DNA of 41,863 nt from an uncultured beta proteobacterium (lineage in GTDB: Bacteria; Pseudomonadota; Gammaproteobacteria; Burkholderiales; Burkholderiaceae_B). The DNA lies in NCBI GenBank assembly GCA_903894155.1, contig CAITPF010000165.1, positions 1 to 41,863 on the forward strand, in the 5' to 3' direction. This document shows, one piece after another, positions 1 to 10,114 of the stretch (the first letter of the stretch is position 1; every line of letters starts with the position of its first letter). Below the pieces are notes generated by a model. That model was given only the letters and a program-made list of their open reading frames with translations. It was not told the origin of the DNA and searched no databases. The position numbers and the translations under genes were made by a program.

Positions 1-921
1 CGGCAACGCGATATCGCGGGGCTGGTGCGCGAAACCACAGAGCAGAAGGCGCAACTGGACCGGCAAAAGAAGGAGCGCGCCACCGTGCTTGCCCGCATCG
101 AGGGGCAGCTGGCGGCCCAGCGCGCGGAGGCCGCGCGTCTGCAGCGCGACGAGAAGCGTCTTGGAGAGCTCGTCAACGACCTGGCCACGCAGATCGCGGC
201 CGCCCGCAAGGCCGCCGAGGCGGCGCGCCGTGCCGAAGAGACTCGCAAGGCAGAGCAGGCGAGGGTTGCGGCCGAAGCCCGACGCGCCGAAGAGGCGCAG
301 CGCGCCGGGGAGGCGCGGCGAGCCGCCGAGGCGGCTCGGGCAGCGGCGGCGTCGGCGCGCCAGGCACAGGCGGCAGAGAAATCACAGGCAGAGCAAGACG
401 CGCGACTGGCCGAGCAGCAGGCGACGCAGGCGCGCCAGGCCGCTGCCGAGGCGACCCGCCAGGCACGGGCGGCGGATGTTGCGAGCAAGCAGGCGCAGGC
501 GGCCAGCAACGCGGTCACGGCCCCGTCGGCCGGCGATGGGCTCAAATCCGGGCTGCGCTGGCCTTTGCGGGGCACCGTGATGGCGCGCTTCGGTACGGAT
601 CGCCCCGAGGGAGGCGTCTGGCGAGGAATCCTGCTGCGCGCCGATGAAGGCACCCCTGTGCAAGCCGTGGCAGGCGGCACCGTCGTTTACGCCAATTGGC
701 TTCGTGGTTTTGGCAACCTGATGATCATCGACCACGGCCAGCAGTTCCTCTCGGTTTATGCCTATAACCAGAGCCTGCTCAAGCAGGCAGGGGACCCTGT
801 TCGGCCGGGAGACACTGTCGCTCTTGCGGGCAATACCGGCGGGCAGCTGGATTCCGCCCTATACTTCGAAATCCGCCATCGCGGGGCCGCAGTCGATCCT
901 GTTACATTTCTTGCGCATTGA
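1..921 (+). CDS. envC: Murein hydrolase activator EnvC / M23 peptidase family, 5'-truncated by window edge
   Basis: Open frame runs from base 1; Ala/Glu/Arg-rich coiled coil followed by LytM-like domain (WPLRGTVMARFG...GILLRADEGTPVQAVAGGTVVYANWLRGFGNLMIIDHG...SVYAYNQSLL). Upstream of ctpA. Confidence 0.85.
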   Translation, partial: RQRDIAGLVRETTEQKAQLDRQKKERATVLARIEGQLAAQRAEAARLQRDEKRLGELVNDLATQIAAARKAAEAARRAEETRKAEQARVAAEARRAEEAQRAGEARRAAEAARAAAASARQAQAAEKSQAEQDARLAEQQATQARQAAAEATRQARAADVASKQAQAASNAVTAPSAGDGLKSGLRWPLRGTVMARFGTDRPEGGVWRGILLRADEGTPVQAVAGGTVVYANWLRGFGNLMIIDHGQQFLSVYAYNQSLLKQAGDPVRPGDTVALAGNTGGQLDSALYFEIRHRGAAVDPVTFLAH

Positions 922-970
922 ACTATTTAGTGCTTCGACCGGTCTGCTGAACAGCATCTATTTTTCGGGA

Positions 971-2422
971 ATGTGCATGGGCACTAGAAAATTTCGCAGT
1001 CTGGGCCTGATCTCTGCAGGCGTTGTCGCGGGCATCGCGCTGAGCCTGGGTATCACCGCGGTCGCCCAGCGTGGCACGCCTTTGCCCCTGGACGAGCTGC
1101 GTCAGTTTTCCAGCGTCTTTGCGGCGATCAAGAATAATTATGTCGAGACGGTCACCGATAAAAAGCTGATCGACGGCGCGATCTCGGGCATGCTTTCCGA
1201 TCTTGATCCCCACTCGGCTTACCTTGACGCGGATGCCTTCAAGGAAATGCAGACGGCCACGCAGGGCGAGTTCGGCGGGCTCGGGATCGAGGTTGGCACC
1301 GAGGACGGGGTCGTCAAGGTCATTTCGCCCATCGAAGATACGCCGGCCGCCCGCGCCGGGATCCGGGCCGGCGATCTGATCGTCAAGATCAACGACACCT
1401 CGACCAAAGGGATGTCCCTGACGGACGCGGTCAAGATGATGCGAGGTCCCGTCAAGACCCCGATCACCCTGACGATTTCGCGCCAGGGCCAGACCCAGCC
1501 CATCGTGGTCAAGCTCGTGCGCGACACCATCAAGGTGCGCAGCGTGCGCAGCAAAGTGCTCGATAACAACATCGGCTACATCCGGATCGCGCAATTCCAG
1601 GAAAAAACCGGCGCGGATCTCGTTCAGCATCTCAAGGAAATCGGGGTCAAGGGTGCACCCAAGGGGTTGATTCTCGATCTGCGCAATGATCCGGGGGGCT
1701 TGCTGAGCAGCGCCATCGGGGTCTCCGCGGCCTTTCTCAAGCCCGATACGCTGGTGGTGTCGACCGACGGCCGCGTGGCCGATTCCAAGCACAAGTACCT
1801 TGCCAACTCCTCGGATTACGCGCGTGGTGAGCCGGATTACCTGACGGGCGTGCCCGAGTGGGCCAAGACCGTGCCGATGGTTGTCCTGGTCAACGTCGGG
1901 TCGGCTTCGGCTTCCGAGATCGTTGCGGGCGCGCTGCAGGATCACAAGCGGGCGACCATCATGGGCAACCGCACGTTCGGCAAGGGTTCGGTGCAGGTCA
2001 TTCTGCCGATTTCGGAGAACACGGCGATCAAGCTCACCACCTCGCGCTATTTCACGCCCTCGGGCCGGTCCATTCAGGCCAAAGGCATTGAGCCGGATGT
2101 CGCTGTTTCCGATACGCCGGACGGCGACCTGTTCCGCGGCACGCGCGAGGCCGATCTGCAGCGCCACCTGGCCAATCCGGCGCGCGGTGGTGCCGACAGC
2201 AAGGCCGGTGATGATCCTTCGAAGGATAAGGACGACCTGGGCGAACCCGAGATGGTCGATACTTCCAAGGCCTTCCAGTTTGGTTCGCCCGAGGATTTCC
2301 AGTTGCAGCAGGCGGTCAATTTCCTGGAGGGCAAGCCCGTCCAGAAGACCGTTCTGCGTGCTGCCGCCAAGGCGTCAGGCAGTTCGGAGTCAACCGGCGG
2401 AGGCACCGCCGCCAAGAAATGA
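971..2422 (+). CDS. ctpA: S41 family C-terminal processing peptidase (CtpA/Prc-like) with PDZ domain
   Basis: Start chosen at ATG 971 (or 977) instead of the ORF-track start 758, because MCMGTRKFRSLGLISAGVVAGIALSLG is an N-terminal membrane/signal segment. PDZ GIEVGTEDGVVKVISPIEDTPAARAGIRAGD; S41 catalytic region NVGSASASEIVAGALQDHKRATIMGNRTFGKGSVQ. Confidence 0.92.
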   Translation: MCMGTRKFRSLGLISAGVVAGIALSLGITAVAQRGTPLPLDELRQFSSVFAAIKNNYVETVTDKKLIDGAISGMLSDLDPHSAYLDADAFKEMQTATQGEFGGLGIEVGTEDGVVKVISPIEDTPAARAGIRAGDLIVKINDTSTKGMSLTDAVKMMRGPVKTPITLTISRQGQTQPIVVKLVRDTIKVRSVRSKVLDNNIGYIRIAQFQEKTGADLVQHLKEIGVKGAPKGLILDLRNDPGGLLSSAIGVSAAFLKPDTLVVSTDGRVADSKHKYLANSSDYARGEPDYLTGVPEWAKTVPMVVLVNVGSASASEIVAGALQDHKRATIMGNRTFGKGSVQVILPISENTAIKLTTSRYFTPSGRSIQAKGIEPDVAVSDTPDGDLFRGTREADLQRHLANPARGGADSKAGDDPSKDKDDLGEPEMVDTSKAFQFGSPEDFQLQQAVNFLEGKPVQKTVLRAAAKASGSSESTGGGTAAKK

Positions 2423-3177
2423 ACGACGAGCAACTGCTTCGGTACGCCCGTCACATCCTGCTCGATGACCTGGGGATCGAAGGCCAGGAAAAGCTCCTGG
2501 CCTCCCGTGTGCTCATCGTAGGCGCTGGCGGCCTGGGGTCGCCGGTTGCGATGTACCTTGCGTCCGCGGGCATTGGCCAGATCGTCCTGGCCGATCACGA
2601 CCGCATCGAAATGAGCAACCTGCAGCGCCAGATCCTGCATACAAGCGAACGGATTGGCGAGCTCAAGGCCGAGTCCGGCCGCCAGACCCTGCGCACGATC
2701 AACCCGGAGATCCTCGTCGAGACGCGCACCACGCGGCTTGATGCCGATGCCCTCATGTCCGAGATCGGCGGGGTCGACCTCGTCGTCGACTGCACCGACA
2801 ATTTCGCGACGCGACACGCCATCAACCGCGCCTGTGTGCACCACGCAAAGCCGCTGGTATCGGGTGCGGCCGTCCGATACGATGGCCAGATCAGCGTGTT
2901 CGACACCCGCGATCAGGCCTCGCCCTGCTATCACTGTCTGTTTCCGCAAGCAGATGACGTGGAGCAGGTCAACTGCGCCACCATGGGCGTTTTTGCGCCT
3001 CTTGTGGGCATTATCGGCAGTATGCAGGCTGCCGAGGCGATCAAAGTCATCGCCGGCATCGGCGAGCCACTGACGGGCCGATTGCTGATCCTCGACGCGA
3101 CCGACATGAAATGGCACTCGGTGCGGGTCCGGCGCGATCCGGGCTGCCCGGTATGCGCGCAACGGCCAGGCAGTTAG
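2419..3177 (+). CDS. moeB: HesA/MoeB/ThiF family adenylyltransferase (MoeB-like)
   Basis: ATGA overlap with ctpA; GAGGLGSPVAMYLASAGIG, DHDRIEMSNLQRQILH, DCTDNFATRHAINRAC, CxxC Zn motifs (CYHC, CPVC). Confidence 0.88.
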   Translation: MNDEQLLRYARHILLDDLGIEGQEKLLASRVLIVGAGGLGSPVAMYLASAGIGQIVLADHDRIEMSNLQRQILHTSERIGELKAESGRQTLRTINPEILVETRTTRLDADALMSEIGGVDLVVDCTDNFATRHAINRACVHHAKPLVSGAAVRYDGQISVFDTRDQASPCYHCLFPQADDVEQVNCATMGVFAPLVGIIGSMQAAEAIKVIAGIGEPLTGRLLILDATDMKWHSVRVRRDPGCPVCAQRPGS

Positions 3178-3178
3178 C

Positions 3179-3754
3179 CTAGCCCAGCAGCATCCTGAGT
3201 TGCGTTTCGGCGTTCTGTGTCGGATCGGTTTGCCAGGCGCTCTGCGCAAATCGCAGCCATCCTCCCAGCACGACATTGGTCAGCAGGCTTGCGAGCGCCG
3301 ACGTATCGGTCTCGGGCGCAAGCGTTCCTGCGACAACGGCGCTGCGCAGCGCCTGCCGCAGCGAGGCGTCGATCCGGTTGGTCAACTGGGATGCCCGCGC
3401 CTGCAGGCGGGCATCCTCGTTGACCAGCGCGTCGCCCGTGAGCACGCGGGTCATGCCGCGATTGAGTCGCGCGAAGGTGAGCAGCATCAGTGTCATCTTG
3501 CGCGCCTGCTCGATTCCGTCGGGCTCGGACGCCGTGATCTGGCTGATGAGCGAGAACACCGACGATTCGATGAATTCGAACAGCCCCTCGAACATCTGGG
3601 CCTTGCTGGCGAAGTGACGGTAGAGCGCCGCTTCCGATAGATGCAGGCGCGCCGCGAGCGCTGCCGTCGTGATGCGCGCAGCGTGGGGCTGCTCAAGCAT
3701 TTCTGCGAGCATTTGCAGTATCTGGTGTTTGCGGTCGCCCGATTTGCCCGACAT
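3179..3754 (-). CDS. slmA: TetR-type nucleoid occlusion factor SlmA
   Basis: Start set at ATG 3752-3754 (MSGKSGDRKHQILQMLAEMLEQ); HTH AARITTAALAARLHLSEAALYRHFASKAQMFEGLFEFIE is SlmA-like; neighbours argB. Confidence 0.85.
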   Translation of the reverse strand: MSGKSGDRKHQILQMLAEMLEQPHAARITTAALAARLHLSEAALYRHFASKAQMFEGLFEFIESSVFSLISQITASEPDGIEQARKMTLMLLTFARLNRGMTRVLTGDALVNEDARLQARASQLTNRIDASLRQALRSAVVAGTLAPETDTSALASLLTNVVLGGWLRFAQSAWQTDPTQNAETQLRMLLG

Positions 3755-3800
3755 ATCCTTGATCAAGCCCTGGGATGAAGATCGATCGGCGCCGTAGGGC

Positions 3801-4565
3801 CTAATGCCCGCGAATTGGCCGCCGCCTGCCAAGCAGGTCTGCGATGGAGTTTACCCGCAAGTCGACAAAATCGGGCCTGCCGCGCTGGCGCGTGGCGAAC
3901 GGCGTGCCCGGATGAAAAACGTGCACCGTCCGTATTCCCGCATGACGGGCTCCGCGCAAGTTGGCGAGCGTGTCTTCGACCAGGATGGCGCGCTGCGGGC
4001 GGATGCCCTCGTGGGCCAGGATGTGGCGCATGAGCGCCACCGACGGTTTGGGACGGAAGTGGCCGTGCAGGCGCATGTGCTCAATCGCCCAGATCGCCGA
4101 GAAGCAGCGCAGCAGCCCCAGGTGCCTCAGCACCGCCTGCGCGTAATGCAGAGGGGCATTGGTGACGAGGATCTTGCGCCCGGGTAACTGGGCGAGTCTG
4201 GCCGCCAGGCCTTTTTCGGCGCGGATCAGCGGCCCGACGTCGAAATCGTGGCTGCGGCGCAGAAACGCATGCGGATCGATTCCGTGGTGGCGCACCAGGC
4301 CGAGCATCGTGGCGCCGTAGCGCTTCCAGTAGCGTGTGCGCAGCGCGTTGGCCGTCTCCTGGTCCACGCCCAGCGACTCCATCACGGCCTCGGTCATGCC
4401 GATGTTGATCTGGGGAAAGATCTTGTGTGATGTGTCGTGCAACGTGTTGTCCAGATCGAACAACCAGACAGGACTTTCGCGCGGCCGGGTCTGGTCGGCG
4501 CCATCAGGATGCGCGCGGGGACGGCGGCGGCGCACGGGGATGCCCTGGCCAGGGCGCTTGGGCAT
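3801..4565 (-). CDS. HAD-family pyrimidine 5'-nucleotidase-like hydrolase
   Basis: WLFDLDNTLHDTSHKIFPQIN (motif I), VTNAPLHYAQAVLRHLG, HFRPKPSVALM, ILVEDTLANLRGARHAGIRTVHV. Confidence 0.82.
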   Translation of the reverse strand: MPKRPGQGIPVRRRRPRAHPDGADQTRPRESPVWLFDLDNTLHDTSHKIFPQINIGMTEAVMESLGVDQETANALRTRYWKRYGATMLGLVRHHGIDPHAFLRRSHDFDVGPLIRAEKGLAARLAQLPGRKILVTNAPLHYAQAVLRHLGLLRCFSAIWAIEHMRLHGHFRPKPSVALMRHILAHEGIRPQRAILVEDTLANLRGARHAGIRTVHVFHPGTPFATRQRGRPDFVDLRVNSIADLLGRRRPIRGH

Positions 4566-4575
4566 CCTGGCGCCG

Positions 4576-5475
4576 TCAGTCTGAACTGATCATCGTGCCG
4601 ACGCCGCGGTCCGTCAGGATTTCGAGCAGCAGGCAGTGCGGCACGCGGCCGTCCACGATGTGTACCGACTTCACGCCGTTGCGCGCGGCGTCAAGCGCTG
4701 AGGAGATCTTCGGCAGCATGCCGCCGGAGATTGTTCCATCGGCGAAGAGCGCATCGATGGTCTTGGCCGACAGCGAGCGCATCAGGTTGCCATTCTTGTC
4801 GAGCACGCCTACGGTATTGGTCATCATCAGCAGCTTCTCGGCACCGAGCACTTCGGCCATCTTGCCGGCGACCACGTCGGCATTGATGTTGTAGGCCAGG
4901 CCGTCGGCGCCGTAGCCAATCGAGGAGATCACGGGGATGAACTGGTCGTCCTGCAGGGCCTTGACCACGGCAGGCTCGACGCTCTTGATATCCCCCACGA
5001 ACCCGATGTCGATCGGCTTGGAAGGATCTTCCTTGTTGGGCAGCATTTTCTTGACAGCCTGGATCATCGCGCCATCCTTGCCTGTCAACCCGACGGCCTT
5101 GCCCCCGGCCTCGTTGATCATGAGCACGATATCCTGCTGGACCTGCCCGCCAAGCACCCACTCGACCACTTCCATCGTTTCGGCATCGGTGACCCGCATC
5201 CCTTGAATGAAGGTCCCTTGTTTGCCGATGCGACGCAGCGCTTCGTCGATCTGGGGGCCGCCGCCGTGCACCACGACCGGGTTCAACCCAATGAGTTTGA
5301 GCAGCACGACGTCGTGCGCAAAACTGCGCTGCAGCGCCTCTTCCGTCATGGCGTTCCCGCCGTATTTCACGACGATCGTCTTGCCGTGGAATTCCTTGAT
5401 GTAAGGAAGGCTTTCGGACAGAACCTGGGCAACGACTTCTTGAGACAGTGGCGCGGATGGAGTCTGAGGGGTCAT
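4576..5475 (-). CDS. argB: Acetylglutamate kinase
   Basis: [98 protein letters not shown]. Confidence 0.97.
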   Translation of the reverse strand: MTPQTPSAPLSQEVVAQVLSESLPYIKEFHGKTIVVKYGGNAMTEEALQRSFAHDVVLLKLIGLNPVVVHGGGPQIDEALRRIGKQGTFIQGMRVTDAETMEVVEWVLGGQVQQDIVLMINEAGGKAVGLTGKDGAMIQAVKKMLPNKEDPSKPIDIGFVGDIKSVEPAVVKALQDDQFIPVISSIGYGADGLAYNINADVVAGKMAEVLGAEKLLMMTNTVGVLDKNGNLMRSLSAKTIDALFADGTISGGMLPKISSALDAARNGVKSVHIVDGRVPHCLLLEILTDRGVGTMISSD

Positions 5476-5533
5476 GGCGGGGCAGGCGAGAAAGAGGTGA
5501 GAAGGCTTAGTGGATCTGACGCAAGTTCGGGAA

Positions 5534-6025
5534 TTAACTCGACAGTGCGGATTCTATCGCTGATCGGAGCTCGGCTTTGTCATATTCGCCGACGTAGCGT
5601 CGCACGATGCGGCCCTCGCGGTCGACGAGGATCGTGGTGGGCGTGGCACTGACATCGTCGAAGGCCCGCGCGACCTTTCCCTGGACATCCAGGGCGACCG
5701 TGAAGGGCAACCGGGCCGCTTCGGTGAACTCGATGACACGGTTCGCCGGATCGTATTGCATGGCGACCGCGACGAGATCCAGGCCCTTGTCATGAAATTG
5801 ATGGTAGGTTTCGATGGTCGCCGTCATCTGGTCGAGGCAGACGGTGCAGGTCGTGGCCCAGAACTTCACCACGACGACCCTGCCGCGTAGCTCGTCCATG
5901 GCGAGCTGACGCCCGCTGAGCGTCTGGAAGACGACGTGCGGGGCCTGGGGCGCATGCGCGAGCCAGCTCCAGGCGAGCGCGCCCAGGCAGGCCAGCACAG
6001 CGATCAGCGCGACGGGCTTTCTCAT
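5534..6025 (-). CDS. TlpA/ResA-like thioredoxin-fold protein
   Basis: N-terminal TM segment; [17 protein letters not shown] (CxxC), [25 protein letters not shown]. Confidence 0.88.
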   Translation of the reverse strand: MRKPVALIAVLACLGALAWSWLAHAPQAPHVVFQTLSGRQLAMDELRGRVVVVKFWATTCTVCLDQMTATIETYHQFHDKGLDLVAVAMQYDPANRVIEFTEAARLPFTVALDVQGKVARAFDDVSATPTTILVDREGRIVRRYVGEYDKAELRSAIESALSS

Positions 6026-6792
6026 TTGACCGGCATGACCTCGACAGCCCCGCCCGAGCCGGCTGCGCCTTTGGCCGGCGCGGATTCGCCGATGGTGGCT
6101 GATTCGCCCATTCCGGACGACGAACCTTTTGACGTTGAGGGCAGCTTGTTTTCGAAGTTGTCGAGCCGGGCAGCTTCGGACTGGGAAATGGTGCGAAAGA
6201 GCTTGTCGACCCGGACGACACCACTGACTTCGGCGGCGGCGGCGGCCGCCAGATCGCCTTCATGCTGTGTGACCATCCCCATGAGGTAGACAACGCCCAG
6301 GTGCGATGTCACTACGATTGCGCGCGAGGGAATGTCATAAGTGGATGCCAGCTTGGCCATGACCTTGGAGGTGAGCCAGGTGTCGCTCGCGTCGTCCCCG
6401 AAGCTGCCGAGCGGCCCGACGTGGATCTGGTTGGAAACCGACTTTACGCCATCGATTTTGCCGGCGATTTCGCCCGCCTGCGCCTTGGCCTTTTCGCTAA
6501 ACGCGTCGCCGGTGAGCAACACCACGCCGAGATAGGCGTTGGAGTTGATGCGTGCCGTATCCCCGGCTTGCATCGCGTTGTCGCCAAACTGCTTTTTGAG
6601 CGCGGAGTTCACATTGGCGTTGATGTTCTTGTCGTTCGCCTGCTCCTGGACGTTACGGCGATCGCTGACGACCGTGGCCGTTGCCGCCGCGCCACCGACG
6701 ATCAGCGGCACGCACCCCGAGATCGAACCGGCGGCGAGCGTTGCCGCGACGGCGAGCAGGGCGCGGCGCGAAATCAGGAGGGCGTGGTTCAT
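6022..6792 (-). CDS. BON-domain outer-membrane lipoprotein (OsmY/DolP-like)
   Basis: Start set at ATG 6790-6792 (MNHALLISRRALLAVAATLAAGSISGC, lipobox SISGC); two BON modules. Overlaps both neighbouring genes by 4 bp. Confidence 0.87.
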   Translation of the reverse strand: MNHALLISRRALLAVAATLAAGSISGCVPLIVGGAAATATVVSDRRNVQEQANDKNINANVNSALKKQFGDNAMQAGDTARINSNAYLGVVLLTGDAFSEKAKAQAGEIAGKIDGVKSVSNQIHVGPLGSFGDDASDTWLTSKVMAKLASTYDIPSRAIVVTSHLGVVYLMGMVTQHEGDLAAAAAAEVSGVVRVDKLFRTISQSEAARLDNFENKLPSTSKGSSSGMGESATIGESAPAKGAAGSGGAVEVMPVK

Positions 6793-7382
6793 GCGGGGTC
6801 TCCGAGGAGCAGTGCGTCGATGCCGTCGCACAGGACGTGCAGCAGCAGGATGTGGACTTCCTGGATGCGCATCGTACGATCATGCGGGACGCAGAGGTGG
6901 ATATCGCCCTCCAGGAGCATGTTGCCGATGGCGCCGCCGCCCTTTCCCGTCAGCGCGATGACGCGCATTTCGCGTTCGTGCGCGGCGGTGATCGCGCATT
7001 GGACGTTGGCTGAATTGCCGCTGGTCGACAGGGCCACGAGGACATCCCCGGGTTGCCCGAGGGCACTGACCTGCCGGGAAAAGATCTGATCGAAGCCGTA
7101 ATCGTTGCCGACCGCCGTGAGGATCGAGGTGTCTGTGTTGAGCGCCACGCCGGCCAGCGGCAGGCGGTCGCGCTCAAAGCGACCGACCAGTTCAGCAATG
7201 AAATGCTGCGCATCCGCTGCCGACCCGCCGTTGCCGCAGGCGAGGATCTTCGCGTTGTTCGTGACGGTGCCAAAGCACAATTCGATGGCCTGGACGATCG
7301 GCGCGCGAAGCACCTGGAGGCTATCGCGGGTCGCGGCGATGTTGTCTTCGAAGTGCGCGGTGAGTTTTGCTGACAGGTCCAT
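6789..7382 (-). CDS. SIS-domain phosphosugar isomerase family (DiaA/GmhA-like)
   Basis: MDLSAKLTAHFEDNIAATRDSLQVL; KILACGNGGSAADAQHFIAELVGRFERDR; LVALSTSGNSANVQCAITAAHE. Confidence 0.88.
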   Translation of the reverse strand: MDLSAKLTAHFEDNIAATRDSLQVLRAPIVQAIELCFGTVTNNAKILACGNGGSAADAQHFIAELVGRFERDRLPLAGVALNTDTSILTAVGNDYGFDQIFSRQVSALGQPGDVLVALSTSGNSANVQCAITAAHEREMRVIALTGKGGGAIGNMLLEGDIHLCVPHDRTMRIQEVHILLLHVLCDGIDALLLGDPA

Positions 7383-7418
7383 GGCGAAGGGCGGGTTCTT
7401 GACGCGCAATTATCTCAT

Positions 7419-7937
7419 TTAATCCAGGCTGGGGCGCATGGCATCCTGATGCCAGCAAATGTCCCCGGCGTCAATCGTGACGACATCGAAGCGGCATGGT
7501 GGGATGACGCCGCCGAAGTGGCTGAAGGCGAGTGCCTGCAGCCACCAGCGCGCAGCGCGCCCGAGCCGGCGTTGCTTGGCGGGCCCGATACTGTCGGCGG
7601 CTGTGCCGAAGCGCGCGTTTGTGCGCAGGCGGACCTCGATGAACACGAGTTGCGCCCCATCGCGCATTACCAGATCGAGTTCGCCCGCAGGGCAGTGCAG
7701 CTGGCGGGCGAGCAGCCTGCAGCCCGCGGCCTGCAGCAGGCGCAGCGCCGTGTCTTCGCCCGCATCGCCGAGTGTCTGGCGCGGTGAGCGGCGCGGCGTG
7801 GTGTCCTTCGCGGCCTGGCCCGGTGCCCGGCGACGGGACCGGCGGCGCGCTGCACGCCTTTGCGCCGCGCTGGCCGTGGCGAAAAGCGCTTGCGTCAGTG
7901 GATCGGGCGCAGGGTCCAGAGGCGTTTCATTGCTCAT
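7419..7937 (-). CDS. YraN family (UPF0102) endonuclease-like protein with Arg-rich N-terminal extension
   Basis: Start at ATG 7935-7937 (MSNETPLD); GDAGEDTALRLLQAAGCRLLARQLHCPAGELDLVMRDGAQLVFIEVRLR is the YraN signature. Divergent from rsmI. Confidence 0.87.
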   Translation of the reverse strand: MSNETPLDPAPDPLTQALFATASAAQRRAARRRSRRRAPGQAAKDTTPRRSPRQTLGDAGEDTALRLLQAAGCRLLARQLHCPAGELDLVMRDGAQLVFIEVRLRTNARFGTAADSIGPAKQRRLGRAARWWLQALAFSHFGGVIPPCRFDVVTIDAGDICWHQDAMRPSLD

Positions 7938-7976
7938 CAACGCTACACTGGCACAAACAGCAAGCACGGACGGTGA

Positions 7977-8927
7977 GTGATGACCGAGAATGTCCTGCCC
8001 AGGGACGGCGCAAGCGCCTGGGAGCGTGTGGCACGGCGCGTTGAGGGCCAGAGCTGGCCGGCCGGCGCCCTTTTCGTCGTGGCCACGCCGATCGGCAACC
8101 TTGGCGACCTGACGCTGCGCGCGTGGCAGGCGCTCGATTGTGCGGATGTGATCGCGGCAGAAGATACGCGCGCCACGAGAAACCTGCTCGAGGCCTGGGG
8201 GATCGCCACGCCGATGATGTCGGCGCACCGCCATAACGAGAACAGCGCCGCGGCGGCGATCGTCGAGCGTCTTCGCGCCGGTGAGCGGGTGGCTCTGGTG
8301 TCCGATGCCGGAACGCCGGCAGTCAGCGATCCCGGCGCGCGCATTGTGCAGGCCGTTCGCGATGCGGGATTTGCCGTGGTGCCGCTGCCGGGCCCAAGCG
8401 CCGTAGTGACCGCGCTCATGGCGGTGGGGGTGACCACCGACGCGAGCCCCGGCTTTGCGTTTGCCGGGTTCGCGCCGACCAAGTCCGGAGCGCGCCAGCG
8501 CTGGATGCGGCAGTGGATGACTGTGCCCGGGGCGCTGGTCTTTTATGAGACGCCTCACCGAATCCGCGAAAGCCTGGCCGATCTGCTTGCGGTCGCAGGG
8601 CCGTCCCGACAGGTGTCGCTCGCCCGTGAACTGACCAAGCGTTTCGAGGAGGTTGCGACGATCTCGCTGGCGCAAGGCCCGGCGTGGGTGGATGCCGATC
8701 CGCACCGCGAGCAGGGCGAGTATGTCGTGGTGTTGCATCCTCTGGCACCCGTCGATGACGATGCCCAGGCCGAGGATGGCGGCGCAGGTCTCGATGCCTG
8801 GCTTGACGCGTTGCTCGAGCACGTCTCGGTGCGCGATGCCGCGCGGATCGCCGCGCGCGCGACGGGCCTGTCTCGTGACAGCATCTATGCGCGGGCGCTG
8901 GCGCGCAAACCGGGAGCCTCGGGCTGA
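7977..8927 (+). CDS. rsmI: 16S rRNA (cytidine1402-2'-O)-methyltransferase
   Basis: LFVVATPIGNLGDLTLRAWQALDCADVIAAEDTRATRNLL; VSDAGTPAVSDPGARIV; PLPGPSAVVTALMAVG; FYETPHRI. Confidence 0.95.
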   Translation: MMTENVLPRDGASAWERVARRVEGQSWPAGALFVVATPIGNLGDLTLRAWQALDCADVIAAEDTRATRNLLEAWGIATPMMSAHRHNENSAAAAIVERLRAGERVALVSDAGTPAVSDPGARIVQAVRDAGFAVVPLPGPSAVVTALMAVGVTTDASPGFAFAGFAPTKSGARQRWMRQWMTVPGALVFYETPHRIRESLADLLAVAGPSRQVSLARELTKRFEEVATISLAQGPAWVDADPHREQGEYVVVLHPLAPVDDDAQAEDGGAGLDAWLDALLEHVSVRDAARIAARATGLSRDSIYARALARKPGASG

Positions 8928-8981
8928 GCACGGCACCGGTTGCCCGGCCGGGCGATTCGACGCGAATGCGCGAGCAGCCCC

Positions 8982-10112
8982 TCAGGGCACCGTGAGGCTT
9001 GGCGTCATTCCGGTCGAGCCCTGTGCAATGTTTTGCGCCTCCAGGGCTGCGTCGCGCCCGGCAAACGGGCCGATTCGCACCCGATAGAGGTTGCTGGCGT
9101 TCTGATCCACCTGAACCGTTTTTCCCAGGTCGGGCGAAAGCTGCTCCGACAGGCGCTGCGCCAGGGCCTGCGCGCGCGCCGGTTCGCTGAACGCACCGAA
9201 CTGCAGGTACATTGCGCCCGGTGGCACCGGCGTTCCGGGCGACGGTGCTGCCGCAGCCATTGGCCTGGCGGGCGGGGCGGCCAACGCCGTTGGCGTCGGG
9301 GCGTCCGGCTGCTGGCCGGCGCCCGACGGGCGGGCGGGGCCTGCGGATGGCGCAGGGACGGGCGCCGCGAGCTGTGCAACCGGCGTCGCGAGAGGTGTGA
9401 GCGCTACCGCCACCGATGTGGAGACGCCTGCCGCGGCCACCATGGCTGCGGCGCCCGTCGACACGGGCGCGAGGGCGTTCGCCGCCGTTGTCGCGGACGG
9501 GCTTGCCGCCGTTGCAGGCGGCGCCTGCGCGATGTTCGACGCCGGGGGCGCGACCTTCCAGTTGCGGATCTGGTCGTTCGTGATGCGTTCGACGATCACC
9601 TCGGTGCTGCCAGGGCCGAGCATGCCGAGCTTGTAGGCCGCGACATAGGAAAGGTCAATGATGCGATCGCTATGGAAGGGCCCCCGGTCATTGACCCGCA
9701 GCACGACCGTCTTGCCGCTCGAGACTCGCGTGACCCTGACATAGCTCGGGATCGGCAGCGTGCGGTGCGCCGCAGTCATCGCGTACATGTCATAGCGCTC
9801 GCCATTGGCGGTCGAGTTGCCATGGAATTTTTTGCCATACCAGGAAGCGCGGCCCTGCTCCCGGTAGGGGGCTCCACTGACGTCGGGTACGTAGGAGCGC
9901 CCAAAGACCGTGTAGGGCTTGCTGGTGCCGCTGGACAGTGGCTCGATCTTCGGCACGGCATCGGGGACGCTGTCGAGATTGGAAGGGGGGTTGGCGTCGG
10001 GGCCGTCGTCCTTGTAGTAACCGCCGCGCCCGCGGCCGGTTGAACAGGCGGCCAGCAGGGCCAGCACGATACAAACCCCGAGCAGTCTCAAGGTCCGCGT
10101 CGAGCTCGACAT
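8982..10112 (-). CDS. rlpA: Septal ring lytic transglycosylase RlpA-family lipoprotein with SPOR domain
   Basis: Start at ATG 10110-10112 (MSSSTRTLRLLGVCIVLALLAACSTG, lipobox); REQGRASWYGKKFHGNSTANGERYDMYAMTAAHRTLP...VRVNDRGPF; C-terminal SPOR MYLQFGAFSEPARAQALAQRL. Confidence 0.93.
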   Translation of the reverse strand: MSSSTRTLRLLGVCIVLALLAACSTGRGRGGYYKDDGPDANPPSNLDSVPDAVPKIEPLSSGTSKPYTVFGRSYVPDVSGAPYREQGRASWYGKKFHGNSTANGERYDMYAMTAAHRTLPIPSYVRVTRVSSGKTVVLRVNDRGPFHSDRIIDLSYVAAYKLGMLGPGSTEVIVERITNDQIRNWKVAPPASNIAQAPPATAASPSATTAANALAPVSTGAAAMVAAAGVSTSVAVALTPLATPVAQLAAPVPAPSAGPARPSGAGQQPDAPTPTALAAPPARPMAAAAPSPGTPVPPGAMYLQFGAFSEPARAQALAQRLSEQLSPDLGKTVQVDQNASNLYRVRIGPFAGRDAALEAQNIAQGSTGMTPSLTVP

Positions 10113-10114
10113 GG

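Noticed and set aside
923-2167. 414-aa minus-strand ORF opposite ctpA
   Set aside because: Antisense shadow ORF with biased composition; ctpA on the plus strand has full PDZ/S41 motifs.
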